From Lepidonotus clava (lineage: Eukaryota > Annelida > Polychaeta > Phyllodocida > Polynoidae): 64,000 bases of DNA. The DNA lies in the NCBI GenBank assembly GCA_936440205.1, contig OW387146.1:27838458-27902457 (forward strand), read 5' to 3'. A program made the translations under genes and the position numbers. The notes under the pieces were generated by a model that saw only the letters and a list, made by a program, of their open reading frames with translations, did no database searches and was not told where the DNA came from. Below are positions 23,301 through 35,030 of this stretch, in pieces (the stretch's first letter is position 1; every line of letters begins with the position of its first letter).

Positions 23301-24312
23301 CTCCCACCACCAGTCACCCAGACCTCGTACACCCTTCTCCCACCACCAGTCACCCAGACCTCATACACTGAGCCCCTCTCCCACCACCAGTCACCCAGAC
23401 CTCGTACACCCCTCTCCCACCACCAGTCACCCAGACCTCATACACTGAGCCCCTCTCCCACCACCAGTCACCCAGACCTCGTACGCCCCTCTCCCACCAC
23501 CAGTCACCCAGACCTCGTACACCCCTCTCCCACCACCAGTCACCCAGACCTCGTACACCCCTCTCCCACCACCAGTCACCCAGACCTCGTACACCCCTCT
23601 CCCACCACCAGTCACCCAGACCTCGTACACCCCTCTCCCACCACCAGTCACCCAGACCTCGTACAATCCTCTCCCACCACCAGTCACCCAGACCTCATAC
23701 GCCCCTCTCCCACCACCAGTCACCCAGACCTCGTACACCCCTCTCCCACCACCAGTCACCCAGACCTCGTACACCCCTCTCCCACCACCAGTCACCCAGA
23801 CCTCGTACACCCCTCTCCCACCACCAGTCACCCAGACCTCGTACACCCCTCTCCCACCACCAGTCACCCAGACCTCGTACACCCTTCTCCCACCACCAGT
23901 CACCCAGACCTCGTACACCCCTCTCCCACCACCAGTCACCCAGACCTCGTACACCCCTCTTCCACCACCAGTCACCCAGACCTCGTACACCCCTCTCCCA
24001 CCACCAGTCACCCAGACCTCGTACACCCTTCTCCCACCACCAGTCACCCAGACCTCGTACACCCTTCTCCCACCACCAGTCACCCAGACCTCATACACTG
24101 AGCCCCTCTCCCACCACCAGTCACCCAGACCTCATACACTGAGCCCCTCTCCCACTACCAGTCACCCAGACCTCGTACACTGAGCCCCTCTCCCACCACC
24201 AGTCACCCAGACCTTGTACACTGAGCCCCTCTCCCACCACCAGTCACCCAGACCTCGTACACCCCTCTCCCACCACCAGTCACCCAGACCTCGTACACCC
24301 CTCTCCCACCAC
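20325..24312. repeat. 36/41-bp minisatellite array, about 105-110 units
   Basis: Units of 36 bp (CCTCTCCCACCACCAGTCAC then CCAGACCTCGTACAC) are mixed with 41-bp variants that carry an extra TGAGC. Higher-order copies are visible. The block at 21947-22438 recurs at 22461-22952, a shift of 514 bp (12x36 + 2x41). A block ending near 21542 recurs ending near 21984, a shift of 442 bp (10x36 + 2x41). The 5-bp insert breaks the frame, so the many minus-strand YEVWVTGGGRGV-type open frames are not genes. Confidence 0.96.
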
Positions 24313-24439
24313 ATGACAGTGGAAACATGAAGTGGTGATCTAGAGACGGTGAACATTGAATAGATCCGATACTTACAGGAAGTAGGATATGCTTATGACA
24401 TTGATATTCATTGTTTGTTGTTTTTGTCCCCCACTACAG

Positions 24440-24637
24440 ATGTCAGCCTTATCGCTGCCCATTCAACATGGCATCATCAATCAGTCCCGCCCTCATGACA
24501 TGACGTCACGCCTACTGCTCAGGGCTGGGTGTTCACTTGTGACGTCACCTTGTCAGGCCGATAAGATCAGGCGCCACCTAGCGTCATCCGTGCTCATCAC
24601 ACGGTGTCCCGTTGACACGGGTATGCCTCACCCCTAA
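24440..24637 (+). CDS. candidate terminal exon
   Basis: A pyrimidine-rich acceptor (TTTTTGTCCCCCACTACAG) precedes 65 open codons beginning MSALSLPIQHGIINQSRPHD and ending in TAA at 24635. The other two frames close within about 22 codons. An AATAAA polyadenylation signal follows at about 24737. The island carries two TGACGTCA octamers (24500-24507 and 24539-24546), so a regulatory island is an equally good reading. The product is not recognised. Confidence 0.22.
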   Translation: MSALSLPIQHGIINQSRPHDMTSRLLLRAGCSLVTSPCQADKIRRHLASSVLITRCPVDTGMPHP

Positions 24638-27600
24638 AACGACAGATTTCCCTGTGCGAGCATCACTCATAGCCAAACGTCCACGGGCTAGGACATTCAG
24701 AATATAGAACATTTAGAAATGATTGGAATCTTATGAAATAAAGTATAGAAATGTTCCACATTATCACACTAATATAAATGTGCATCACAGTTCTTTTTAT
24801 TGCTTTGTAAATATGGTTAGCGAATCTAAAGTATAGGTTTCGTCTTCTCCAGTATTTATACTAAACTAAATTTTCATGGGCAGGGGACCAGTTTGTCACG
24901 TAATGTTTCACTCTCAAGTGCCCCACGGGGGATGAGTGTCCCCATTGTAGACCCCAGTGTCACGTTTGGCAGAGGTGAGATAAGACTATGATTTAGGGCT
25001 GACGTTTCTATTGACAGCCATTCTAAGTCGAAGGTATCAAATGTCGCTGTATCACTGTGGGGAATCATTTCATTAACCTTGTCTGGGAGCTCCTGAAATC
25101 TTATACGTTAAACTGTCATTACGAAAGGATTAGCGTCCTATCATGTTTATAATGCTTTTTACAAACGTGTTTCCGGTCAACTGCACAAAGGGATAAATGA
25201 TTTTGAAGTTTCAAATAATCTATTGATAACACGGTGACTGTCACCCTTTTCTCATTTTCATTTTATTGTCAGGTTCTACGAAAGATTTTTTGGACCCATC
25301 GGTATTATTGCATGAATAATTGCAGTTTAAGCCTAAATGTTTTTTAATATATGGTAAACTACATATCACTCTATATTAACACTTTAAATACATTTCAATA
25401 CAGCTGTTATAGATAGAGAGGAACTGGTACAGCTATGGACTCTTTGTTCAAGTTCCCATTGCTGTTAACGCCCAATTTTAAAAAGAGGATCGAGTCGTAA
25501 CTCCTTCGGTGTATTCACTGGTATCAGGTATCACAATCACAAATTAAGTTCTTTTTGGGGTTAACTTTCACTGTTTAAGCCATAAATAAAAGCCATCAAG
25601 ATCAAGTTTTCCTACCTCCCTTTAGCTTAAATGAAAAGTTCCACCCCAAAACATTAACCACTTAACTGTTGCTCCCGAATCAACTCAGGTGTAGGCTGCT
25701 TTTTTGAGGTATTTCAGTAAAAGTCAGACCCATTTCATGATAATTTTGCATATTGACATATTATGAAAAATAGTTTTGTAAGTTATCAATGCAAAGATCA
25801 TCCCCTTCACGGTTCTCATGTTGGATTTGTTCAACAATATCCCAGTTGTACTGTGACCATAGAAACACTTTATGTAGCAACACATTTTCAAAGAAGTAGT
25901 CAAATTGCACTGAATTGGCCAAAAATCGCAAAACCAATTAAAATTGTCGAACCCTCGATCAGCTTTCTTATAACTAAGAATTATTGAAAGACCTATAAAA
26001 ACTAGAATGTAAAGAGGTATATACAATTATCAAGAATTACCTGTTGCCATTGAAACGGTTTGATTCAATGGTCAAATTCCTTAATTTTGTAGATTTTTAT
26101 GTATCAATTCTTAAAATAATACATGCATTATTTGATATGTTATATCTTTTGAGAAAAGGTTGCTTTTGAGGCACTTAAAGATGCAAAGAAATGATGATAT
26201 TTTATACTGGAAAGTCAATGTAATTGTAGAGTGCTACAAGGGAACTCTTTTCAAAGAATGAATAACTTCAGTTGGTGCAGACCACCTATAGACCTTGTGC
26301 AGACGTGGTCACATGATTCTGTTTTGGTGATCATGAACACATGGATATGAAATGAATGTAGAATTCATAATTCCATGTGATGAAAATTATAGCTTGTGAT
26401 TCCTAGGATTCAAAGAGGCATAAATATGTGTTCTAATTTTTTTATAGAATTATGAATAATGATGAAAATAATCTAATCACCAAGATGGCAGATAAGGCAT
26501 TTTTGGGGATGTGACGTCATCGATATCTGCACAACACCGATATATGGGTCAGTTAAGTGTCATATCTGTCTTACACCCCTTCCCAATAGCCATGATACGG
26601 CGTCACAAGATGCCTTTGCCCTGTTGCCCATTGATATAGACAGAGTCGGGATACTATTGTTGAATTTTATGTTTCACTGAACTCTGGTTTTATTTGAATA
26701 TTAAGGTTGGGGGTCTGGCCACTACGAATGATACTACCTTGTAAATACTGTAACAGAACTGCCCTTCTGTTGTGCCTTTTTAGATTTGTGTCGCTGTGTG
26801 TACACCATGCACACCATGCATACCGTGATCACGGTGCACTATGAAAGGAGCTGCATTGCAGCCACTCGTTGTCATTTGGCCAATAAACTTCACAGAGTCA
26901 ACATCTAAAGCACTGGTCCTTCTGCCTACTACCCTGCTTCCTCCCTGCTCACACCAGCAGCCCACGGGTTGCAGCTTATCGTAGATCTTTTAATGATGAG
27001 CTAGATTGAATACGACACGCTACCAATATTACATGCCGTATAATATTAGATATGCTCTGAAAACATTGACTTGTAAATAGTTACCATCCTATGTCGATTA
27101 AAGAAGTGATGGGAAAATGATTTTTTTATTGTGCGGTATCTATTGGAATCTGATAAGACATAAATGATTCCATAATTCAGTTTTGTTTACAGATTGAAAC
27201 TACTAATTTCTATTATAATATCATCACTGTCCTTTGGATTATTGTCCTTCGCTTTTGTCAATAACATATTTTTGTTCAGCAAACTGACCTTTTATTAAAT
27301 TTTTTAGCCCTAGTGGCCAACAACTACAACAATAAAGCCTAAAACTCACCAGAAATAAAACCTGGACTCTGGGACACCATGGCGTAAATATGGGTCCCAT
27401 GCGACCCATATTGGTATTCAAGACTGGGTCCCGGCGGAAATATAAGTAATGGCTTAGCCCCGCGCTGGTGACATGCAGAGTGTTTATTCTAGGGGTAGTG
27501 GAGGGGAACTGCCAGGGGTGTGATAGCTGGGGAAGGCTGCAGAGGGGGCGACCCCGGTCACCCTAGTGTGAGGGACAGCAGAGGGATGCTGGCCAAACCA

Positions 27601-27767
27601 GGTCCGACATAGTACTGGACATTGAAGCATTTATGCAGGCGAACAGGACTCAGGCAGATATATAGTTAGACAATTAGTTCCTGAATAAGGTGTATGAAAT
27701 CTTCATGAAGATATTACCCTTATGGGAAATAGGGTGCAAAAGTATATCGTCATGTCTAGGTCTTCTG
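24638..27767. other. AT-rich spacer, no gene seen
   Basis: About 3.1 kb without a supported gene. The piece at about 26283-26325 (CTATAGACCTTGTGCAGACG) has an inverted relative at 52067-52110. A CRE octamer lies at 26512-26519. A possible acceptor at about 26782 (GTTGTGCCTTTTTAG) leads to a short open stretch ending at about 26907, with AATAAA inside it, too weak to call. Confidence 0.45.
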
Positions 27768-30700
27768 GTGGTACCTGCAGGCTGTGTGCCTGGACCTGTA
27801 CAAGGGTGTGGGGGGTGTCTGGTGGTACCTGCAGGCTGTGTACCTGGACCTGTACAGGGGTGTGGGGGGTGTCTGGTGGTACCTGCAGGCTGTGTGCCTG
27901 GACATGTACAGGGGTGTGGGGTTGTCTGGTGGTACCTGCAGGCTGTGTGCCTGGACATGTACAGGGGTGTGGGGGGTGTCTGGTGGTACTTGCAGGCTGT
28001 GTGCCTGGACCTGTACAGGGGTGTGGGGGGTGTCTGGTGGTACCTGCAGGCTGTGTGCCTGGACCTGTACAGGGGTGTGGGGGTTGTCTGGTGGTACCTG
28101 CAGGCTGGGTGCCTGGACCTGTACAAGGGTGTGGGGGTGTCTGGTGGTACCTGCAGGCTGTGTGCCTGGACCTGTACAGGGGTGTGGGGGGTGTCTGGTG
28201 GTACTTGCAGGCTGTGTGCCTGGACCTGTACAGGGGTGTGGGGGGTGTCTGGTGGTACCTGCAGGCTGTGTACCTGGACCTGTGCAGGGGTGTGGGTGTC
28301 TGGTGGTACCTGCAGGCTGTGTACCTGGACCTGTGCAGGGGTGTGGGGGGTGTCTGGTGGTACCTGCAGGCTGTGTACCTGGACCTGTGCAGGGGTGTGG
28401 GGGGTGTCTGGTGGTACCTGCAGGCTGTGTACCTGGACCTGTGCAGGGGTGTGGGGGGTGCCTGGTGGTACCTGCAGGCTGTGTGCCTGGACCTGTGCAG
28501 GGGTGTGGGGGGTGTCTGGTGGTACCTGCAGGCTGTGTGCCTGGACCTGTACAGGGGTGTGGGGGGTGTCTGGTGGTACCTGCAGGCTGTGTGCCTGGAC
28601 CTGTACAGGGGTGTGGGGGGTGTCTGGTGGTACCTGCAGGCTGTGTACCTGGACCTGTGCAGGGGTGTGGGTGTCTGGTGGTACCTGCAGGCTGTGTGCC
28701 TGGACCTGTACAGGGGTGTGGGGGGTGTCTGGTGGTACCTGCAGGCTGTGTGCCTGGACCTGTACAGGGGTGTGGGGGGTGTCTGGTGGTACCTGCAGGC
28801 TGTGTGCCTGGACCTGTACAGGGGTGTGGGGGGTGTCTGGTGGTACCTGCAGGCTGTGTGCCTGGACCTGTACAAGGGTGTGGGGGTGTCTGGTGGTACC
28901 TGCCGGCTGTGTGCCTGGACCTGTACAGGGGTGTGGTTGTTTGATGGTTCCTGCAGGCTGTGTGCCTGGACCTGTACAGGGGTGTGGGGGGTGTCTGGTG
29001 GTACCTGCAGGCTGGGTACCTGGACCTGTGCAGGGGTGTGGGTGTCTGGTGGTACCTGCAGGCTGTGTGCCTGGACCTGTACAGGGGTGTGGGGGGTGTC
29101 TGGTGGTACCTGCAGGCTGTGTGCCTGGACCTGTACAGGGGTGTGGGTGTCTGGTGGTACCTGCAGGCTGTGTACCTGGACCTGTGCAGGGGTGTGGGTG
29201 TCTGGTGGTACCTGCACTGCAGGCTGTGTGCCTGGACCTGTACAGGGGTGTGGGGGGTGTCTGGTGGTACCTGCAGGCTGTGTGCCTGCACCTGTACAGG
29301 GGTGTTGGGGGTGTCTGGTGGTACCTGCAGGCTGTGTGCCTGCACCTGTACAGGGGTGTTGGGGGTGTCTGGTGGTACCTGCAGGCTGTGTACCTGGACC
29401 TGTGCAGGGGTGTGGGTGTCTGGTGGTACCTGCAGGCTGTGTACCTGGACCTGTACAGGGGTGTGGGTCTCTGGTGGTACCTGCAGGCTGGGTGCCTGGA
29501 CCTGTACAGGGGTGTGGGGGGTGTCTGGTGGTACCTGCAGGCTGTGTGCCTGGACCTGTACAGGGGTGTGGGTCTCTGGTGGTACTTGCAGGCTGGGTGC
29601 CTGGACCTGTACAGGGGTGTGGGGGGTGTCTGGTGGTACCTGCAGGCTGTGTGCCTAGGCCTGTACAGGGGTGTGGGGTTGTCTGGTGGTACCTGCAGGC
29701 TGTGTGCCTAGGCCTGTACAGGGGTGTTGGGGGTGTCTGGTGGTACCTGCAGGCTGTGTGCCTGGACCTGTACAGGGGTGTGGGGGGTGTCTGGTGGTAC
29801 CTGCAGGCTGTGTACCTGGACCTGTACAGGGGTGTGGGGTTGTCTGGTGGTACCTGCAGGCTGTGTGCCTGGACCTGTACAGGGGTGTTGGGGGTGTCTG
29901 GTGGTACCTGCAGGCTGTGTGCCTGGACCTGTACAGGGGTGTGGGGGGTGTCTGGTGGTACCTGCAGGCTGGGTGCCTGGACCTGTGCAGGGGTGTGGGG
30001 GGTGCCTGGTGGTACCTGCAGGCTGTGTACCTGGACCCGTACAGGGGTGTGGGGGGTGTCTGGTGGTACCTGCATGCTGTGTGCCTAGGCCTGTACAGGG
30101 GTGTGGGGGGGGGGTGTCTGGTGGTACCTGCAGGCTGTGTGCCTGGACCTGTGCAGGGGTGTGGGGGGTGCCTGGTGGTACCTGCAGGCTGTGTGCCTGG
30201 ACCTGTGCAGGGGTGTGGGGGGTGTCTGGTGGTACCTGCAGGCTGTGTGCCTGGACCTGTACAGGGGTGTGGGGGGTGTCTGGTGGTACCTGCAGGCTGT
30301 GTGCCTGGACCTGTACAGGGGTGTGGGGGGTGTCTGGTGGTACCTGCAGGCTGTGTGCCTGGACCTGTACAGGGGTGTGGGGGGTGTCTGGTGGTACCTG
30401 CAGGCTGTGTACCTGGATCCGTACAGGGGTGTGGGGGGTGTCTGGTGGTACCTGCAGGCTGTGTGCCTGGACCCGTACAGGGGTGTGGGGGGTGTCTGGT
30501 GGTACCTGCAGGCTGTGTACCTGGACCCGTACAGGGGTGTGGGGGGTGTCTGGTGGTACCTGCAGGCTGTGTGCCTGGACCTGTACAGGGGTGTGGGTGT
30601 CTGGTGGTACCTGCAGGCTGTCTGCCTGGACCTGTACAGGGGTGTGGGGGGTGTCTGGTGGTACCTGCAGGCTGTGTACCTGGACCTGTACAGGGGTGTG

Positions 30701-33032
30701 GGGTTGTCTGGTGGTACCTGCAGGCTGTGTGCCTGGACCTGTACAGGGGTGTTGGGGGTGTCTGGTGGTACCTGCAGGCTGTGTGCCTGGACCTGTACAG
30801 GGGTGTGGGGGGTGTCTGGTGGTACCTGCAGGCTGGGTGCCTGGACCTGTGCAGGGGTGTGGGGGGTGCCTGGTGGTACCTGCAGGCTGTGTACCTGGAC
30901 CCGTACAGGGGTGTGGGGGGTGTCTGGTGGTACCTGCATGCTGTGTGCCTAGGCCTGTACAGGGGTGTGGGGGGGGGGTGTCTGGTGGTACCTGCAGGCT
31001 GTGTGCCTGGACCTGTGCAGGGGTGTGGGGGGTGCCTGGTGGTACCTGCAGGCTGTGTGCCTGGACCTGTGCAGGGGTGTGGGGGGTGTCTGGTGGTACC
31101 TGCAGGCTGTGTGCCTGGACCTGTACAGGGGTGTGGGGGGTGTCTGGTGGTACCTGCAGGCTGTGTGCCTGGACCTGTACAGGGGTGTGGGGGGTGTCTG
31201 GTGGTACCTGCAGGCTGTGTGCCTGGACCTGTACAGGGGTGTGGGGGGTGCCTGGTGGTACCTGCAGGCTGTGTACCTGGATCCGTACAGGGGTGTGGGG
31301 GGTGTCTGGTGGTACCTGCAGGCTGTGTGCCTGGACCCGTACAGGGGTGTGGGGGGTGTCTGGTGGTACCTGCAGGCTGTGTACCTGGACCCGTACAGGG
31401 GTGTGGGGGGTGTCTGGTGGTACCTGCAGGCTGTGTGCCTGGACCTGTACAGGGGTGTGGGTGTCTGGTGGTACCTGCAGGCTGTCTGCCTGGACCTGTA
31501 CAGGGGTGTGGGGGGTGTCTGGTGGTACCTGCAGGCTGGGTGCCTGGACCTGTACAGGGGTGTGGGGGTGTCTGGTGGTACCTGCAGGCTGTGTGCCTGG
31601 ACCTGTACATGGGTGTGGGTGTCTGGTGGTACCTGCCGGCTGTGTGCCTGGACCTGTACAGGGGTGTGGTTGTCTGATGGTACCTGCAGGCTGTGTGCCT
31701 GGACCTGTACAGGGGTGTGGGGGGTGTCTGGTGGTACCTGCAGGCTGTGTGCCTGGACCTGTACAGGGGTGTGGGGGGTGTCTGGTGGTACCTGCAGGCT
31801 GTGTGCCTGGACATGTACAGGGGTGTGGGGTTGTCTGGTGGTACCTGCAGGCTGGGTGCCTGGACCTGTACAAGGGTGTGGGGGTGTCTGGTGGTACCTG
31901 CAGGCTGTGTACCTGGACCTGTACAGGGGTGTGGTTGTTTGATGGTTCCTGCAGGCTGTGTGCCTGGACCTGTACAGGGGTGTGGGGGGTGTCTGGTGGT
32001 ACCTGCAGGCTGTGTGCCTGGACATGTACAGGGGTGTGGGGTTGTCTGGTGGTACCTGCAGGCTGTGTGCCTGGACATGTACAGGGGTGTGGGGTTGTCT
32101 GGTGGTACCTGCAGGCTGTGTGCCTGGACCTGTACAGGGGTGTGGGGTTGTCTGGTGGTACCTGCAGGCTGTGTGCCTGGACCTGTACAGGGGTGTGGGG
32201 GTGTCTGGTGGTACCTGCAGGCTGTGTGCCTGGACCTGTACAGGGGTGTGGGGGGTGTCTGGTGGTACCTGCAGGCTGTGTGCCTGGACCTGTGCAGGGG
32301 TGTGGGGGGTGTCTGGTGGTACCTGCAGGCTGTGTGCCTGGACCTGTACAGGGGTGTGGGGGTTGTCTGGTGGTACCTGCAGGCTGTGTACCTGGACATG
32401 TACAGGGGTGTGGGGGGTGTCTGGTGGTACCTGCAGGCTGTGTGCCTGCACCTGTACAGGGGTGTTGGGGGTGTCTGGTGGTACCTGCAGGCTGTGTGCC
32501 TGGACCTGTACAGGGGTGTGGGGGGTGTCTGGTGGTACCTGCAGGCTGTGTGCCTGGACCTGTGCAGGGGTGTGGGGGGTGTCTGGTGGTACTTGCAGGC
32601 TGTGTGCCTGGACCTGTGCAGGGGTGTGGGGGGTGTCTGGTGGTACCTGCAGGCTGTGTGCCTGGACCTGTACAGGGGTGTGGGGGGTGTCTGGTGGTAC
32701 CTGCAGGCTGTGTGCCTGGACCTGTACAGGGGTGTGGGGGGTGTCTGGTGGTACCTGCAGGCTGTGTGCCTGGACCTGTACAGGGGTGTGGGGGGTGTCT
32801 GGTGGTACCTGCAGGCTGTGTGCCTGGACCTGTGCAGGGGTGTGGGGGGTGTCTGGTGGTACTTGCAGGCTGTGTGCCTGGACCTGTGCAGGGGTGTGGG
32901 GGGTGTCTGGTGGTACCTGCAGGCTGTGTGCCTGGACCTGTACAGGGGTGTGGGGGGTGTCTGGTGGTACCTGCAGGCTGTGTGCCTGCACCTGTACAGG
33001 GGTGTGGGGTTGTCTGGTGGTACCTGCAGGCT
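27768..33032. repeat. about 54-bp minisatellite array, about 98 units
   Basis: Units contain GGTGGTACCTGCAGGCTGTG then CCTGGACCTGTACAGGGGTG and a G run. Lengths vary (51, 53, 54 bp) through the G run, so no frame holds throughout. Stops are rare on both strands, which gives spurious open frames of up to 1190 codons. A higher-order duplication of 864 bp (16 units) is evident: the sequence from about 29,810 to 30,660 recurs from about 30,674 to 31,520, including the same rare GGGGGGGGG variant at 30105 and 30969. Confidence 0.96.
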
Positions 33033-33753
33033 GTTTGCCTTGTTGGTGGGTTTTGTTTGTTTGCTACTTGGCCTGTCTGTCTGACTGTAAAAGGACCTGT
33101 TCAAATATGGACCTCTAAGGCCGCATCAAATAGCTCTGCTGGCCAACAGGTTCACCTAATACCGATAAATCCCATGTGTAATCAAATAACTCACTTTTGG
33201 AAAACACTGGCAAGATGGAAAGGATGTACTGAAAGGCTTCATGTACTGCTTCTTGTTTCCTGTATTTTCAAATGCTTTTCAAGATTGTTTGGGTGAAAAC
33301 AGTGAGAGAACCGCACGACCCAAGGGGGTTGTACGGTCTGAGGGCCATAACAACCTGTGGTTCGTATGCAGGTCTTGCTACTAAATCTTTACAAATTTGT
33401 ACAACCATTACGTTATTTCTAGCTGACAAATCCTTCTCTGTCCAAAATAATGAAGCCAGTCTCCTGACAGGATAGCAAAATAACTGCAATCAGCCCAATA
33501 TTACGCAAGCTTTTTATTTCACCAGAATGCGGGCTCTTTGTAGATTATTTGATCCTTCCATAATCCAAGATTCAACAAGTTCTCCACAAGAGAGTCGTGA
33601 TGTAAGAAAACCCCTTGAGACTGTGATCCGTGACAAGGACCCTTGTGAGTGCTGTCTGTGTGTTCAGGTCGATGTTGTAGCTGTCACGGGGACGGGCATC
33701 TCCCCACCTTTACAGGCTGTGACAGTTTGACAGTGCTTCTCACTCACACACAG
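33033..33753. other. spacer after array, nothing firm
   Basis: Unique sequence with short open frames on both strands. No domain or splice pair could be supported. Confidence 0.45.
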
Positions 33754-33832
33754 GGTGCCGGCCCTCGCCACTGTCAACCCCTACAAAGGGTGTCCACATC
33801 ACCAATGACAGCAAATGTACAGGTCTTATCTG
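33754..33832 (+). CDS. candidate internal exon
   Basis: An acceptor (CTTCTCACTCACACACAG) and a strong donor (CTG|GTGAGT at 33833) bound 79 bases. Two of the three frames are open. The better-looking one reads RPSPLSTPTKGVHITNDSKC and onward with one leading base, and the other starts GAGPRHCQPL. The protein is not recognised. It could equally be chance splice signals in a moderately GC-rich patch. Confidence 0.22.
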
Positions 33833-34244
33833 GTGAGTTGACATAGAGCTTTCTTTTGGTAAATACATTACAATAATAATTTAATATCACCAATATCATT
33901 TCTTTTACTACCTTAATTTTTATATTGTACATAAAGATAGACCCCCTGTCAATGAAGTATACTGTCGTTAATAAAAAGAAAGGTTGTCTTCATGTTGTTC
34001 CCCAAAGCACTGTTGTGACTGACTACAGCGGGGCCCATGTTCCAGGGTTTCCCGGCAGGGTCATGACCTTTCACTATTAACTTTATGGTATTCTGGCCTC
34101 TCACTGGGTCTCGGCCTGTTTGTACGGCCCTCTGCACACAACATTAAGGAGGTGCCAGCCTGCCCGGGACCAGCATACTAAACCTTTGTCAATAGAGCCC
34201 CCTGGTGGCAGCCCGACACGTTCTGGCTCCCAGACTCAAACACT

Positions 34245-34262
34245 TACCCACAATGCACTACA
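34245..34262 (+). promoter_or_regulatory. ZNF143/Staf-type site (SBS)
   Basis: TACCCACAATGCACTACA matches the known Staf/ZNF143 consensus YWCCCRNMATSCMYYRCR at all 18 positions. Such sites sit in promoters of snRNA, tRNA-Sec and many protein genes. CCAAT boxes in both orientations follow at 34386-34398, then an E-box CACGTG at 34403-34408, and a YY1 site further on. Together they suggest a promoter. No snRNA gene was recognised beside it. Confidence 0.5.
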
Positions 34263-34385
34263 AGGGGCACTTTCAATCTCGAGTGTTGCTTTTCTTCCCC
34301 TGCTAGGCCAGCAGTTAGACAGATTGACAGTTCGCCACTTAGAGGGTGCATCAATAGCCGCTCCCTTCTTGTTAGCAAAGTTCCC

Positions 34386-34408
34386 ATTGGCCACCAATGG
34401 GTCACGTG
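34386..34408. promoter_or_regulatory. paired CCAAT boxes and E-box
   Basis: ATTGG and CCAAT face each other across 3 bases (CCATTGGCCACCAATGG), followed 4 bases later by CACGTG. This layout is common in divergent animal promoters (NF-Y and USF/MYC sites by family knowledge). Function here is inferred from motifs only. Confidence 0.35.
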
Positions 34409-34744
34409 GCATTTCTTTAATTATTTGATTGGTTCAGAGAGGGCATCTTCGTAAGGGGGAACTTTGATGAAAGAACAGGAGGGTTATGTCTCATTGAGGT
34501 TTCTTACCCCTCTGAAAATGAATTCAATTTGCCAAGATCACCAAATTCAGTATTCAGTCTGTCAGTCAGTCTCCCCTTACAACAGTGGGTACGACATACT
34601 TTATTGACCGTGACATAACATTTTACACCCTGAGTGGGGACCACCCATGAAACCAGCCCCCCGCCTTCACTCGCAATTCAGGCGACTCAAAGTGAAATAG
34701 ATGGAATGTCTATCTTAATAGTTCAAATGGGGAATAAATCGTCC

Positions 34745-34755
34745 AAGATGGCGGC
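34745..34755 (+). promoter_or_regulatory. YY1 site in GC-rich island
   Basis: AAGATGGCGGC is a perfect YY1 consensus and is followed by CpG-rich sequence with a further CACGTG at about 34778. YY1 sites of this form usually lie at or just after transcription starts. The candidate minus-strand exon 34847-34918 lies 90 bp away. Confidence 0.38.
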
Positions 34756-34846
34756 CGGCCGTCACGGCCTGGTTGTCACGTGCCGTCAGACAAACACTGA
34801 CCCCTGACCTTTCACCTCGGGCCTGACCTTGTCCCCACCTCCTCAC

Positions 34847-34918
34847 CTGGAGCTCCCCAGGCAGCCCCTGGAGCGGGGCTTATTGAGGACCTCTCACATA
34901 GAGGGGGAGGGGGCATGT
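34847..34918 (-). CDS. candidate internal exon, minus strand
   Basis: On the minus strand the acceptor (CCCAGTTTGTCTGTCAG) precedes 72 bases, and the donor is CCAG|GTGAGG. Only one frame is open. It reads MPPPPLCERSSISPAPGAAW then GAP plus one G, with two leading bases (phase 1 in, phase 1 out). The remaining G joins in phase with the exon at 19136 to give GAPG-EITGYYEVGG. The proline/serine-rich peptide resembles a linker region of a regulatory protein, but no family can be named. Confidence 0.35.
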
Positions 34919-35030
34919 CTGACAGACAAACTGGGAGTTGATTTACAAGACAAAAACAGGATGACGTGACAAGGGATATCGGCAGGTAGTCCATACACAA
35001 TAAAGGTATGCATACATATTAAAAACACAA
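34919..35030. other. spacer before 50-bp repeat
   Basis: Unique sequence that includes the pyrimidine tract of the minus-strand acceptor. Confidence 0.4.

Noticed and set aside
20327-24098. Series of minus-strand YEVWVTGGGRGV / GLGDWWWERGVR frames
   Set aside because: Products of the 36/41-bp array. The 5-bp insert breaks the frame every few units.
27703-30075. Minus-strand open frame of 790 codons, Q/V/H/P-rich
   Set aside because: It lies wholly in the 54-bp array and overlaps equally long plus-strand frames. Unit-length changes shift the peptide frame along its length.
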